A stretch of DNA of 64,000 nucleotides. Origin: Dermacentor variabilis. Its lineage: Eukaryota; Arthropoda; Arachnida; Ixodida; Ixodidae. Of this stretch, positions 55,068 through 64,000 are shown one piece after another. Below the pieces are notes generated by a model that saw only the letters and a program-made list of their open reading frames with translations, did no database searches and was not told where the DNA came from. Location of the stretch: NCBI RefSeq assembly GCF_050947875.1, contig NC_134573.1, forward strand, positions 31,890,115-31,954,114, given 5' to 3'. The position numbers and the translations under genes are program-made. The stretch's first letter is position 1; each line of letters begins with the position of its first letter.

Positions 55068-58000
55068 CGCGTGTGTGTGTGTGTGTGTGAAGTGATTTTA
55101 GAAAAGGAAACGGAAGAGATAAGTGCAGCGCCGTAACTGTCTCTCACAGGAGGACACCTCAACAGCACTGCACGGGGAAGGGGCGAATTGGAAGAAAAAG
55201 ATGAAGGAGAGAAAGACGGGACGAACGCGGTAAGGGGAAAAAAAAGTGAGTGCGGGGCTCAGAGCCGCGCTCTCAAATGCGTCGCATTGCAGTAGTCTAG
55301 CAGTGCCGAAAAGGCGTGCTTCACGATGGACGAGTGGGCTGCAGGGAATAGCAGCGCGGTCGCCGTATTGCAAGCCAGTCCCAGTCGCCGATAGACTGTA
55401 CACAAGTCCGTGCGCTCCACATCGAAGGCAGGGCAGCGAAGTAGCAAGTGGTCGAGCGTCTCCAAATCGGCGCAGTTGCTGCACACGGGGTCGCCAATTC
55501 CCTGCAGCCTGTGTGTTCTAGCAGCCGTCTTGTAGCAGCCGACGCGCAGGCAAAGCAGGAAAGAGCGGTCCGCCCGGGAGAAGCCCACGCGGGGGAGGAG
55601 TCGAAGTGACGTACATGCGGCGACGCGCTGGTCCGGGTGTTGCGCACGGAGCGTTCGCAGAATGGTTGTTTTGGCCACGTCGAAGCCGGTGACCGAGGTG
55701 GCGAGGGGGAAGCGCAGGGAGTGAGCCTGCTTTGCGAGAGCGTCGGCGGCTTCGTTCCCTTGCAGGCCGATTTGCGCTGGAACCCATTGCAACGCCAAAT
55801 CGCAGCCCTGGCTGACGAGATGGCGGAGCTTTGAGCCGACGCGCTGCACCAACGGAGGTCCAAGGTAATCCTTCGCCAGCATACACAGTGCCGCGCGCGA
55901 GTCCGAAAGGATCGCGGCAGAAACAACACTGCGCTGTTGAAGCAGGAGATCAGCTGCTAGGTCGATAGCAGCAAGCTCGGCCACCGTCGACGACCACACA
56001 ACACGAAGGCGGCAGTGCCATGCAGCGCAGATATCCGGCGCCGTGCACGCTGCAGCACCGGAACCATCACTCGCCACGAAGCCGTCGGTGTAAACGAGCA
56101 GCCGGCCCCCTAGGCGCTCGTGTAGCAGTGCGGCCGTTTCCTGCTGCATAGCACAAACAGCTGTTTGATGCTTGGACTTGACGCCTGGCACCGTGGTGTT
56201 TACATCGAGTAGCGCGGAGGCGTGCGGCGATACCGGCAGAGGTAGGAGTTGCGGCGTCGACGCGACGAGTGCGCTGAACTCGGTGGCACGCTGGCCCATG
56301 CGCGAGCCCTCGAGGGTGTGGAGGCGACAAACGAGGCGTTGTCCCTGTGGCGAACGTTGAAGGCGCTCGATGTGGTTCATCGCTTGCTTCCGTGCGCGAA
56401 GTGAGGGCGGCCAGTCTCCCGCTTCGGCGAGAGTTGCTCCAACTTGCGAGTTGCGAGGAAGCCCGTAAAGTTGGCGAATTACAGTGCGGTGCTCCATGTC
56501 GATGGCGTTCCAGTTGGTGGCTCTGGCGTTCGTGAGGGGAAGCGCATAGAGTGCTCGCGTTGTTGCGACCGAGTTGTAAACTCGAAGCGCAAGTTGCGGT
56601 GTACAACCACGACCACGGGCGAGCAGGGAGCGTGCGGCGCCAGCCACCTTCTTAGAATTCTTGCAGAGCTGGGAGATGGCGGCGTTAAAGTTGACCCGGC
56701 AGTCGATGTCAAGTCCGAGATAGCGCGCTTTTTTCTGCCATGGGAGGGGGCTTCCGCGCAGCGTGAGACAAGGCATTTCGAAGCGCGCACGAGCACGGGG
56801 GTGTACTAACAGCGCCTCAGTTTTTGACGCCGAGAGCTCGAGCCCTATGCTGGCGAGATATTCATCGACGGCGTTGATCGCCGACTGCAGGGATTCTCGC
56901 ACTTGGAAGCCGAGGTCCGTGGGCCCGCACGCAAACAGTGCAATGTCATCGGCGTAGATCCCCACGCGCACTTCGTGGGCTGTCATCTTGGGGATGTAGT
57001 CAGGTAGCCTTGCCACAGCCAAGTTAAAAAGAAATGGGCTGATCACGCTGCCCTGGGGAACCCCGGAGGTCACGCTGCGAGGGGCACTGAGCGTGTCGCC
57101 AACTCGCACTCTGAGCGTGCGGTCACTGAGGAAGGCCGCGATGTAGTCAAAGAGGCGGCCGGTGACACGTAGCTCACGGAGGGCTTGAATGATGGTGGTG
57201 TGAGGGAGACCATCAAATGCGCGTTGCACATCGAGCAGCACGAGATATCCGGCTTCTTGGCGACTTGCTGCGTGCTCGAGCGTAGCCACGACGTCCGCGA
57301 GCGAGTCAGCTGCTGAGCGCAGTCGCCGGAAACCACTCTGTTCAGGGGCGAAAGCGTCGAGGGCGGAGGCAATCCACTCAAGGCGGCGCAAAGCCATGGC
57401 CTCCAGAGTTTTGCCGGCTACCGAAGTAAGCGACACTGGGCGATAGGAGCTGACGCTCGTGGCAGCTTTGCCGCGCTTGAGAATAGGGACGACTATCGCC
57501 TCTTTCCAGTCAGCAGGAATAATGCCACTGCGCCAGACGCCGTTGAAGGCCTCGAGTAGGCAAGGGAGCTGCGCTGCATCGACGTTCCTGAGGACCTGAT
57601 GTGTTAGTCCGTCGGCACCAGGCGCTGAGCGTCGTTTACGCGTGTTCAAAACAATGCGCAACTCACTGAGGGTAAACTCGGCCGAGCAAAGCACCTCAAC
57701 GTGCTCCAAGATTGCCCTCGTAGGAAAGTAGCGCAGGGGAGCGAGGAGTTCAGCCTTGTTGTGCGGCGGTAGTTCGCAGGGTGCACTGACTGGGCGCACA
57801 GACGGTGGCGGTGGAGCGAAGGCATCGGCGAAGAGTTCGGCCTGTTGCTCTGTGCTCAAGCCCGTAGCCACCGCGATGGAGAGTGCAGGATGGCGAGGGA
57901 TCTTGGGACGGAGGAGGGAAGCGAGAATGCGCCAAGGGCGCGATTTGTCGCGAGTGTCCTCCAATGACACGCAGAGACTTTGCCAGCTCTGATTGCGGCG

Positions 58001-58560
58001 CTGCCTGGCGTGACGGCGACACGCAGCGTCCAGGCGGTTGTATAAAGTCCAATGCTCCACCTTGTCGCTCTTGATGGCACGGCGTTCGGCGCGACGACGG
58101 ACAGCGCGCAGATTGAGAAGCTTGATATCGGGGAGCGGCGTTCCAGCAGGCACCGCGCACGATTTTGTAGCGGCATCCAAGCACCTCGTAAGATGCGTAA
58201 GAAAGTTTGTATTTGCCGGAGGGGGTATGGCACAGAGGGATCGAAAATGAGACCAGTCCGTGACGCGGTACGTACATGTCCTCGTGCGGTTCCGGCCGAG
58301 CGGGTCGAGAGAGATCGGATAGTGATCCGACCCCTGCGTGTCAGGGCTGCGAACCCACTCGTAGTGGCATCGCTCACTCGCGAGCGACAAGTCTATCGCA
58401 CTCCCGTGTACCCTCCGACGCACAAAAGTGGGACTTCCGGTGTTGATGATTAGCAGGCCCGAAGCATGGATGGAACTTAGCAGGTTCCTGCCGTTCGGCT
58501 CACTGTGGCAGAGGTGTTTCTTGCAAAGACCGTCCGGCGAACACACCTCCATTGGCAGCG
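55068..58560 (-). mobile_element. LINE of the I type, 5'-truncated, coding region open
   Basis: It consists of a 1,097-codon frame and a pyrimidine-rich 3' untranslated stretch down to a (CA)n tail at 55,068-55,091. The upstream end is truncated within the endonuclease and joins gypsy-7 gag at about 58,560. ORF1 is absent. Simple-repeat tails are usual for this class. I found no clear target duplication, because the left flank is not recognisably gypsy. Confidence 0.75.
55259..58552 (-). CDS. LINE ORF2: endonuclease C-terminus, reverse transcriptase and RNase H
   Basis: A 1,097-residue protein that would nick target DNA and copy the element RNA. Residues 1-80 are the end of an APE endonuclease, with the catalytic SDH motif at 75-77; the rest of that domain is missing. 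RT spans about 300-580, with the palm Asp at 441, SGVPQGSVISPFLFN near 496-510 and Y-A-D-D at 533-536. RNase H spans about 815-940 with the D-E-D-D set at 823, 859, 884 and 937; the usual G-H in WVPGHxG reads AQ. A CCHC-like motif lies at 1,024-1,040 (C..C..H..C). Full RT plus RNase H in one frame fits the I clade. The listed start is simply the first ATG after truncation. No frameshift or stop is seen, so the insertion may be recent. Confidence 0.85.
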   Translation of the reverse strand: MEVCSPDGLCKKHLCHSEPNGRNLLSSIHASGLLIINTGSPTFVRRRVHGSAIDLSLASERCHYEWVRSPDTQGSDHYPISLDPLGRNRTRTCTYRVTDWSHFRSLCAIPPPANTNFLTHLTRCLDAATKSCAVPAGTPLPDIKLLNLRAVRRRAERRAIKSDKVEHWTLYNRLDAACRRHARQRRNQSWQSLCVSLEDTRDKSRPWRILASLLRPKIPRHPALSIAVATGLSTEQQAELFADAFAPPPPSVRPVSAPCELPPHNKAELLAPLRYFPTRAILEHVEVLCSAEFTLSELRIVLNTRKRRSAPGADGLTHQVLRNVDAAQLPCLLEAFNGVWRSGIIPADWKEAIVVPILKRGKAATSVSSYRPVSLTSVAGKTLEAMALRRLEWIASALDAFAPEQSGFRRLRSAADSLADVVATLEHAASRQEAGYLVLLDVQRAFDGLPHTTIIQALRELRVTGRLFDYIAAFLSDRTLRVRVGDTLSAPRSVTSGVPQGSVISPFLFNLAVARLPDYIPKMTAHEVRVGIYADDIALFACGPTDLGFQVRESLQSAINAVDEYLASIGLELSASKTEALLVHPRARARFEMPCLTLRGSPLPWQKKARYLGLDIDCRVNFNAAISQLCKNSKKVAGAARSLLARGRGCTPQLALRVYNSVATTRALYALPLTNARATNWNAIDMEHRTVIRQLYGLPRNSQVGATLAEAGDWPPSLRARKQAMNHIERLQRSPQGQRLVCRLHTLEGSRMGQRATEFSALVASTPQLLPLPVSPHASALLDVNTTVPGVKSKHQTAVCAMQQETAALLHERLGGRLLVYTDGFVASDGSGAAACTAPDICAAWHCRLRVVWSSTVAELAAIDLAADLLLQQRSVVSAAILSDSRAALCMLAKDYLGPPLVQRVGSKLRHLVSQGCDLALQWVPAQIGLQGNEAADALAKQAHSLRFPLATSVTGFDVAKTTILRTLRAQHPDQRVAACTSLRLLPRVGFSRADRSFLLCLRVGCYKTAARTHRLQGIGDPVCSNCADLETLDHLLLRCPAFDVERTDLCTVYRRLGLACNTATALLFPAAHSSIVKHAFSALLDYCNATHLRARL

Positions 58561-59971
58561 GATGCTAGTTTCCCGGTGGCGGTGAGGAAGAGCGACGCCG
58601 ACGGGACGGAGAGTGATGGGGACGGTTATTTGGTGGCGTCAAACTCCGCTCAGATGCTGGCGAATCGCTGCGTCTGGTCTTGTGTGAGGAGTGGTACATT
58701 GGAAGCAAATCGGTCGTCCGCAAGTCATATGAAATACGGGTTCTGGGTGGCGAGAACATCGATGGTGTCCTACGTGGTTGACGGCCTTGGCAATAATACC
58801 GACCTATATGGCCTGTGGAACCGCAGTTGTAGCACACGGGAGGGTCGCGGTTCACAACCTCTTCCTTGAAACGAATAGTAGGCGGCTAAGGGCGGCGAGA
58901 AAGTTTGTTGTCATGTGGATGACGTGTATCTGATGCTTGCTGAAATCCGTTATCTCGTTCATGGTAGTAGGGTCGGGGCTGTTCTTGTCGTGGCCTGACA
59001 GAAGTCACAGGGCCTCGGGGGTAAAAACGCGGCTGCTCTCGTTGTGGCCGAGCGCCATAAGTAGGGCCTCTGTCGTAAAGACGTGGCTGCTGTCGGGGCG
59101 CGAGTTCATAGTCCTCAGTGCTCCTTGCCGCTGAATACGGTTAGAAGGATGCCACGTTTGGCTCGAAATCTGGTGGTAGGCGGAAGCTATGAGTGCCTGG
59201 ATGTGTCACTTGCGCGTGCAGGCTGAGCTCTTCCCGAACTATTTGTCTGATCGTTGATGCAAGATCAAGGAGCTGGTTGCTGTGCATGCTTGCAACTATC
59301 GTCACATTGGCTAGCCTGCCAAACTTCGACGTGATGCGCCTCATCTTTAGTTGCTCGAAAGTGCGACAGTGCCGATTGATGTCAGCGAGGGTAGCCAGGT
59401 TGTCTTTTGCGATGAGGAAATTGTGTACATCCCCGGCAATTCCTTTTGGGATGTGCCCATCATACTACGCTGTTTTATTACTGCCTCAATGTATGTCGTG
59501 CAGGTTTCCCCTGGCACTTGCGCACATTGCAGTAGCGTCTGTTCTGCCCTTTTCTTTTTCGTCGCGGAGTCGCCGAATCGCTCTTTGAGTTCCGAAAGAA
59601 ATCTTCCCCATGTTGTGAACGTTTCCTCGTGATTGTCGAACCAAAACAACGCAGTATCCGTTAGAAAGAACACGACGTTCGTAAGCTGAGAAGCGCTGTT
59701 GCACTTGTTGGCGGCACTCACCCTGTGATAATGGATGAGTCATTCCTCGACGTCTTCCTCCGATTTTCCGGCGAAGGGACGCGCATGTCTCAGTTGCAGA
59801 ACAGAACTTGTCGGTGCAGCAGTTGGAATGGGCTGTTGTTCGTCTGCGTCGTGGGACATATTGAACTCCGGTGGATTCGGTGGGAGTCCAGCAAGGCGAC
59901 GGCTCCGTCGAAGAACTTGTGGTTGAGCCTCCGTCTTCGGATGTCGATTACCCGACACGTTCCACCACAAC
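58555..59971 (-). pseudogene. Ty3/gypsy-7 gag with CCHC knuckle
   Basis: Reading leftwards from the LTR: MSHDADEQQPIPTAAPTSSV, HARPFAGKSEEDVEE and a stop, then QLTNVVFFLTDTALFWFDNH, SATKKKRAEQTLLQCAQVPG, frame changes near 59,480, and MRRITSKFGRLANVTIVASM. The knuckle at about 58,840-58,795 reads CYNCGSTGHIGRYYC, one residue longer than CX2CX4HX4C. The frame ends SPSRRRRSSSPPPGN and a stop at 58,565, right beside the LINE junction. At least one stop and one frameshift make it inactive. Protease and Pol are not found beyond the LINE. Confidence 0.7.
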
Positions 59972-60119
59972 TGTTACGAAGAGTTGCGAGGAAATGCTTT
60001 TATTTACAGGAGATGCACGATGATCGTAGCGTGATCGTAGGGCAGCGCGGCCTCTCAAACTCCTCGTTCTCCTCGTCTTCCCTTCTCTCTTATTGTCCTC
60101 GCCTTTCGTACCCGTTACA
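59972..60119 (-). repeat. 5' LTR of gypsy-7 (148 bp)
   Basis: Bounded by TGTTACGAAG and CCCGTTACA on the plus strand, i.e. TGTAACGGG...CTTCGTAACA in element orientation. Just downstream the element strand reads GTTGTGGTGGAACGTG, the primer-site position. Only one LTR is present. Confidence 0.6.
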
Positions 60120-60379
60120 ATATTTACAATAAGTGAAAGCCTTGAAATGTGTCTGTCAGCTATACTTATTTTTAGCAGACATCCATGTATTGATCAATCA
60201 CATATCGTGAGCTATGTGGTCCCGAAAATTAATTGGAATTTGCCTTTATTTTGTGTAGCTACATCAAATCTTAACATGATACAGGGACAAAAGGCAATGA
60301 GTGCTACAGAGAGGTCACGAATCCCACCCAGTAGCAGCAGTACAGAACACATAAAAAGCCGCATCTCCTACAAACAGAT
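60120..60379. other. Unassigned AT-rich stretch
   Basis: No gene recognised in this short stretch. Confidence 0.3.
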
Positions 60380-60488
60380 TACCAGCAGTAAAACAGCGCT
60401 AAACAATACGACGAGGAGAGGGACAGTCAGTGCTGTTGTTTCGGTCCCTGTCCTTGTCTTGTTGTTTAGCGCTGTTTTAGTGCTCGTA
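60380..60488. repeat. Foldback hairpin, 45-bp arms
   Basis: The arms at 60,380-60,424 (CAGTAAAACAGCGCTAAACAA) and 60,444-60,488 (TTGTTTAGCGCTGTTTTAG) are inverted copies with about seven mismatches, separated by 19 bases. The TAAACAGCGC and GACGAG motifs also occur at the ends of the Penelope-like pair (46,560 and 48,575), suggesting a related end. Confidence 0.7.
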
Positions 60489-60801
60489 ATCATGAACCAA
60501 CCAGCGCAAATGCGTGTTCTCCTACAAACAACTTTAATAAACAAGGAATTATACATGATGTTCACGTCTACAGCATAAATGTATCGCTACTTTGCACGTC
60601 ATAGTGTTCTCGAGGTTACACCCAGCGAAGTAAAATCAACGTAAATTACTTTCAAGATTCAGAAGAAAAAAAGGCAGTAGATGTGTGCGACCTTGGGAGA
60701 ATTACAAACCGATTTCCAACCGCAGCTGTTCCTTTCGAACCGCTGCAATAGTAGTTTTAGTTTCTTGTGACTATATCGCATACTTTAAATGTTGCCCGTA
60801 T

Positions 60802-60913
<112 letters not shown>

Positions 60914-60984
60914 AACGACAGGAAAGTGGGTTAACCGAAGAGCCTGACATTTATCAATCATAGCATAAGAATAAAACGAACAAA

Positions 60985-62683
60985 GACGCAAGTGATAACG
61001 CAGGGTAAAAACGCGGGTGGTTCGTCCACTGGACAGCGTGATAACCAGTCTGTGTCTTGATGTAATCGGCCCGACTTGTACACTACTGCATAGGAATATT
61101 CTTGCAGCCGCAAAGCCCAGCGATGAAGCCGGCCGGTTGGATTCTTGAGTGAGGAAAGCTAGCAGAGCGCGTGGTTGTCCGTGAGGACATAGATGTGCGT
61201 ACTATACAAGTACGGGCGGAATTTAGAAACCGTCCAGACGCGAGCCAGGCATTCACGATCTGTAATCGAATAGTTGCGCTCTGCTGCTTTGAGGAGGCGG
61301 CTTGCGTAGGCGATAACACTATCTTGGCCTTGTTGGCGCAGGGCTCAGGCGACTCCGATACCGCGACCACTGGCATCGGTACGCAGCCAGTACGCACGGG
61401 TCAAAGTGGGCCAGTAAAGGTGGCGTGGTGACAATGTTGGTGAGGTGCGCAAACACGGCAGTTTGAGTGGCGCCCCACGTAAACGGCACGTCCTCCTTAA
61501 GAAGATCAGTAAGTGGTCGGGCAATCGGTGCGAAGTCTTTAACGAAGAGTCGGAAGTAGGAGCAGAATCCTACAAAACTTCGGATGTCTTTGACAGACTG
61601 ATGCACAAGAACATACGCGAAAGCACGAATTTTGTCCGGGTCTGGTTGAATACCGGAAGCGTCGACGAGGTGGCCCAGCAGTGTAATCTGGCGATGACCA
61701 AAGCGACATTTCGATTAATTTAGTCAGATCCCAGCCTCGCGGAAGACTTGAACAGCTGAGAAGTGCTCAAGGTGTGTCTCAAATGTAGGCGACAATACGA
61801 GAAGGTCGTCGAGGTAGGAGAGGCATGTTGACAACTTAACCACTCGAAGCAAAGAGAACATCATACGTTCGAACGTTCCTGGGGCGTTGCATAGACCGAA
61901 CGGCATAACTTTGAATTCACATAGACCAGCAGGGGGGCCGAACGCGGTCTTCTCTTGGTGCTTTTCATCCACAGAAATTTGCCAATAACTAGACTGACGG
62001 TCTATGAAGAAAATAGTCGGCACCGAGGAGACAATTGAGGGCGTCGTCAACGCGAGGCAAGAGGTTGACGTCTTGATTGGTAATGCGCTTTAGATGAAGA
62101 TAATCTACGCAAGAACGCCATGTGCCATCTTTGTTTTTAACAAGCACCATGGGTGACGCCCAAGGGATCGACGAAGGTTCAACAATGCTTTTCCAAGCAT
62201 CTTGTTCACATCATCTCGAATAACCTTACGCTCTGAAGTAGAAACTTGATATGGCCGGCGATGAATAGGACTGACATCGCCAGCATTTATGTGATGCTTA
62301 ACAATTGAAGCATGACCAAATTGACGATTGTTGAGGTCGAACATGTGGTAGGAAACCAAACGGCAACACAGAGCTGATGCTTGTTCAGGCGATAGGTCCG
62401 CAGTAATCATGCGACGAAATGTTGCGTCAGGGCAAATAGCATCTTGTCGACATGAAGAATCTGAGCAGACGTCTACTGAAAACGCTGTGACGTGTTCATA
62501 TCCTATAGCACGCAGCGTTGCAACCGATATGCGTTGGGGTAGAACTTCCTTTGTCAGGCCAATATTGATGACGGGGAGGCATGTGCGGTTATCGGTGACG
62601 GTGACGACGGAGTGGGGTATGGTGATATTGCGTGTAAAAAGGATATCAGGAACAGGTGCGGCGACGTAATGACGATGAAGCAC
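60985..62683 (-). pseudogene. gypsy-8 RT and RNase H remnant
   Basis: The frame 62,683-62,105 covers the region before RT up to RRPYQVSTSERKVIRDDVNK and the start of the fingers. The palm (62,050-61,724) reads DRQSSYWQISVDEKHQEKTA, KVMPFGLCNAPGTFERMM and SYLDDLLVLS, with both catalytic aspartates present. The thumb reads DIRSFVGFCSYFRLFVKDFA. RNase H is degraded: its first Asp region near 61,390 is frameshifted. The end reads [20 protein letters not shown] near 61,110-61,050. Frameshifts separate all blocks. Confidence 0.7.
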
Positions 62684-62689
62684 AGGAAA

Positions 62690-63086
62690 ATGTTATAGCA
62701 AATCGACGAAAGTCAAGGCTTTAGGAAGCAAGTGGACGAAGGCGGTCGTACTAAAATTGTTCGGCAGTTCGGCACGAAAACGCGTGAGTAGAGGAATTTC
62801 GAGGCAAAGGGTACCGGCAGCACAGTCGATCACAGCTGAATGCGCCGTAAGAATGTCGAGACCAAGGATTAAGTCATAGGGACAATTGGTCAGCACTGTA
62901 AGAAGAACATGGACGTGATGGTCGGCAATTTATATGGGAAGTACACATTCCAGTGACGTCAACAGTGCTGCCATCGGCCTTGCGTACGACTCGTGTAGCA
63001 GCAGGTGTCAGAAACTTCTTCAGTCGACGACGGAGGTTACAACTCATTATGGACACTTGGGCTCCAGTATGTATTAACGCTGTCAT
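62690..63086 (-). pseudogene. gypsy-8 aspartic protease remnant
   Basis: The frame starts MTALIHTGAQVSIMSCNLRR. The active-site Asp of D-T-G-A is His here. The second signature, DLILGLDILTAHSAVIDCAA, is on the 62,896-62,693 frame. The loss of the catalytic aspartate makes it inactive. Confidence 0.65.
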
Positions 63087-63169
63087 AGAGACACCATCGG
63101 CATGAACATCAAGTCATTTCTGGTTCGTTGGGAGCGTCAATAGAGGATTTCGACACGACGAAGATAATG

Positions 63170-63929
63170 CTGCACTATACCTAGGAGCTGCATGGACTAG
63201 TTTTCCGTCTGAGAGGGTTCATAATTGATCGTCGGCGAATAGCGGCGTGGTTGGGGCGACGGAGACCTACGGCGTTGAGTGGACAGCGAGCGAGCAGGAT
63301 GACTGTCATTGATGGATACGTCAGAGGTAGGGAGCATACGGCGAGGCGAGTAACGGCGTGGGTAGGCATATGGACGAGGGGACAGGTAAAAGGAGCTCGT
63401 CCAGGAGGTGCGGCAGCGGCGAGCAACCTGGCCAATGCGGAGGCAACGACGGCAAATGGGCTTGTCGTCCGGTGTTCTCCACTCGGCGGGGTGGCGGTAT
63501 CTTGGAGGGGAATACAGATCGCTATGAGGCGTCAGGTCGGGAGGTCAGTCGGACGTCAGGTCGGGAGACGAAGCAGGTAGCAGGAAAACCTAGGTTTGCC
63601 AATTCTTGTCGCACAAATGTCTGAATGAGGTAGATCGCTGGGGCTGGTCGGTCAATTCTGGGGTCAAGTGACAGTGGATGGAATGGCGTAGGACTTGTAG
63701 CCTCGAGCTCGTGGCGAACAATACGTGTGACGTGCTCATATAAGGGTGGTGAACGGTGCTCATTTAAAGGTGATGAAGCGGTACGGTCGACGGAAAACGA
63801 CGTCGCAGCCATGTTAGGTAATGTGGAGAACTGTGGAATGACGCGGCGGCTTTTGGCTAGCTCAAAGTTGCGGTAATCCTTGACAATGACATCGATGGTG
63901 GACACATTGTTGAAGGCGAAGAAGTTCAA
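63170..63929 (-). pseudogene. gypsy-8 gag C-terminal part
   Basis: The 135-codon frame 63,929-63,522 contains IDVIVKDYRNFELAKSRRVI and LYEHVTRIVRHELEATSPTP, the C-terminal Gag helices of this gypsy group. A run of imperfect GGTCGGGAGGTCAG/GTCGGACGTCAGG repeats lies at about 63,535-63,570 on the plus strand. A cysteine-containing knuckle is expected near 63,450 but is not clearly readable. Confidence 0.5.
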
Positions 63930-64000
63930 CGCGTCGTCCGCTATGCCTTTGAGTACGTAGCCGACTTTGTCAACCCAGGCTATTTCCCCCTCGACTTTCC

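Larger units (their letters stand above)
60985..64000 (-). mobile_element. Ty3/gypsy-8, decayed, running off the right edge
   Basis: From right to left on the minus strand: Gag C-terminal part (63,929-63,522), protease (63,086-62,690), the inter-domain region and RT start (62,683-62,105), RT palm (62,050-61,724), RT thumb and RNase H (61,606-60,985). Integrase is missing; similarity ends at about 60,985 next to the (TA)n tract. No LTR lies in the window. Confidence 0.75.

Noticed and set aside
55321..58453. Several long ORFs overlapping the LINE on both strands
   Set aside because: They are shadows of the 1,097-codon reading frame, which has the RT and RNase H motifs.

Overview
The window looks like repeat-rich intergenic DNA from a hard tick (Ixodida, probably Metastriata). 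This is an inference. It rests on several dispersed tRNA-derived SINEs of the tick Ruka type, many Ty3/gypsy elements opening with the same primer-site motif (TGGTGGAG or TGGTGGAA just after the LTR), an X-element-like LINE ORF1 with zinc knuckles, a Penelope-like element, and splice-type signals with AATAAA. I found no complete host protein-coding gene, no rRNA, no functional tRNA and no CRISPR array.

Layout from left to right. 1-2,640: fragments of two non-LTR retrotransposons. 2,690-6,856: decayed Ty3/gypsy-1 (+). 6,857-10,500: a dispersed repeat, then a stretch with splice-like signals, a duplicated exon-like cassette and polyadenylation signals. 10,500-16,700: an unassigned ORF with a 26-bp palindrome, then repeat 'copy A' (11,358-14,713), which carries a THAP-domain exon, two SINEs and a minus-strand coding-looking exon; a segment bounded by inverted arms (14,720-16,560) follows. 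16,880-20,750: gypsy-2 (-) cut by gypsy-3 (+). 20,810-28,265: gypsy-4 (-), with both LTRs and an intact integrase but the RT/RNase H region deleted; it is interrupted by a 3.3-kb TIR transposon with a perfect 8-bp target duplication, which itself holds 'copy B' of the repeat. 30,205-31,495: gypsy-5 (+) integrase fragment. 31,500-44,700: mostly unassigned DNA with hairpins, a SINE, a (TA)n tract and small minisatellites. 45,100-53,215: gypsy-6 (+), split by a head-to-head Penelope-like pair, a SINE, a short LINE-tail-like insert and an unknown 1-kb insert. 55,068-58,560: a LINE ORF2 of 1,097 codons (-), lying against gypsy-7 gag (58,560-59,971) with its LTR. 60,985-64,000: gypsy-8 (-), running off the window.

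The genes do not form a host pathway. The interest is in the insertion order, which can be read from target-site duplications and reading frames, and in elements that keep some intact coding capacity: the LINE RT/RNase H, the gypsy-4 integrase, and possibly THAP-type transposase exons. Most other coding remnants carry frameshifts, stops or lost catalytic residues. Family names come from motif recognition only; no database search was possible.
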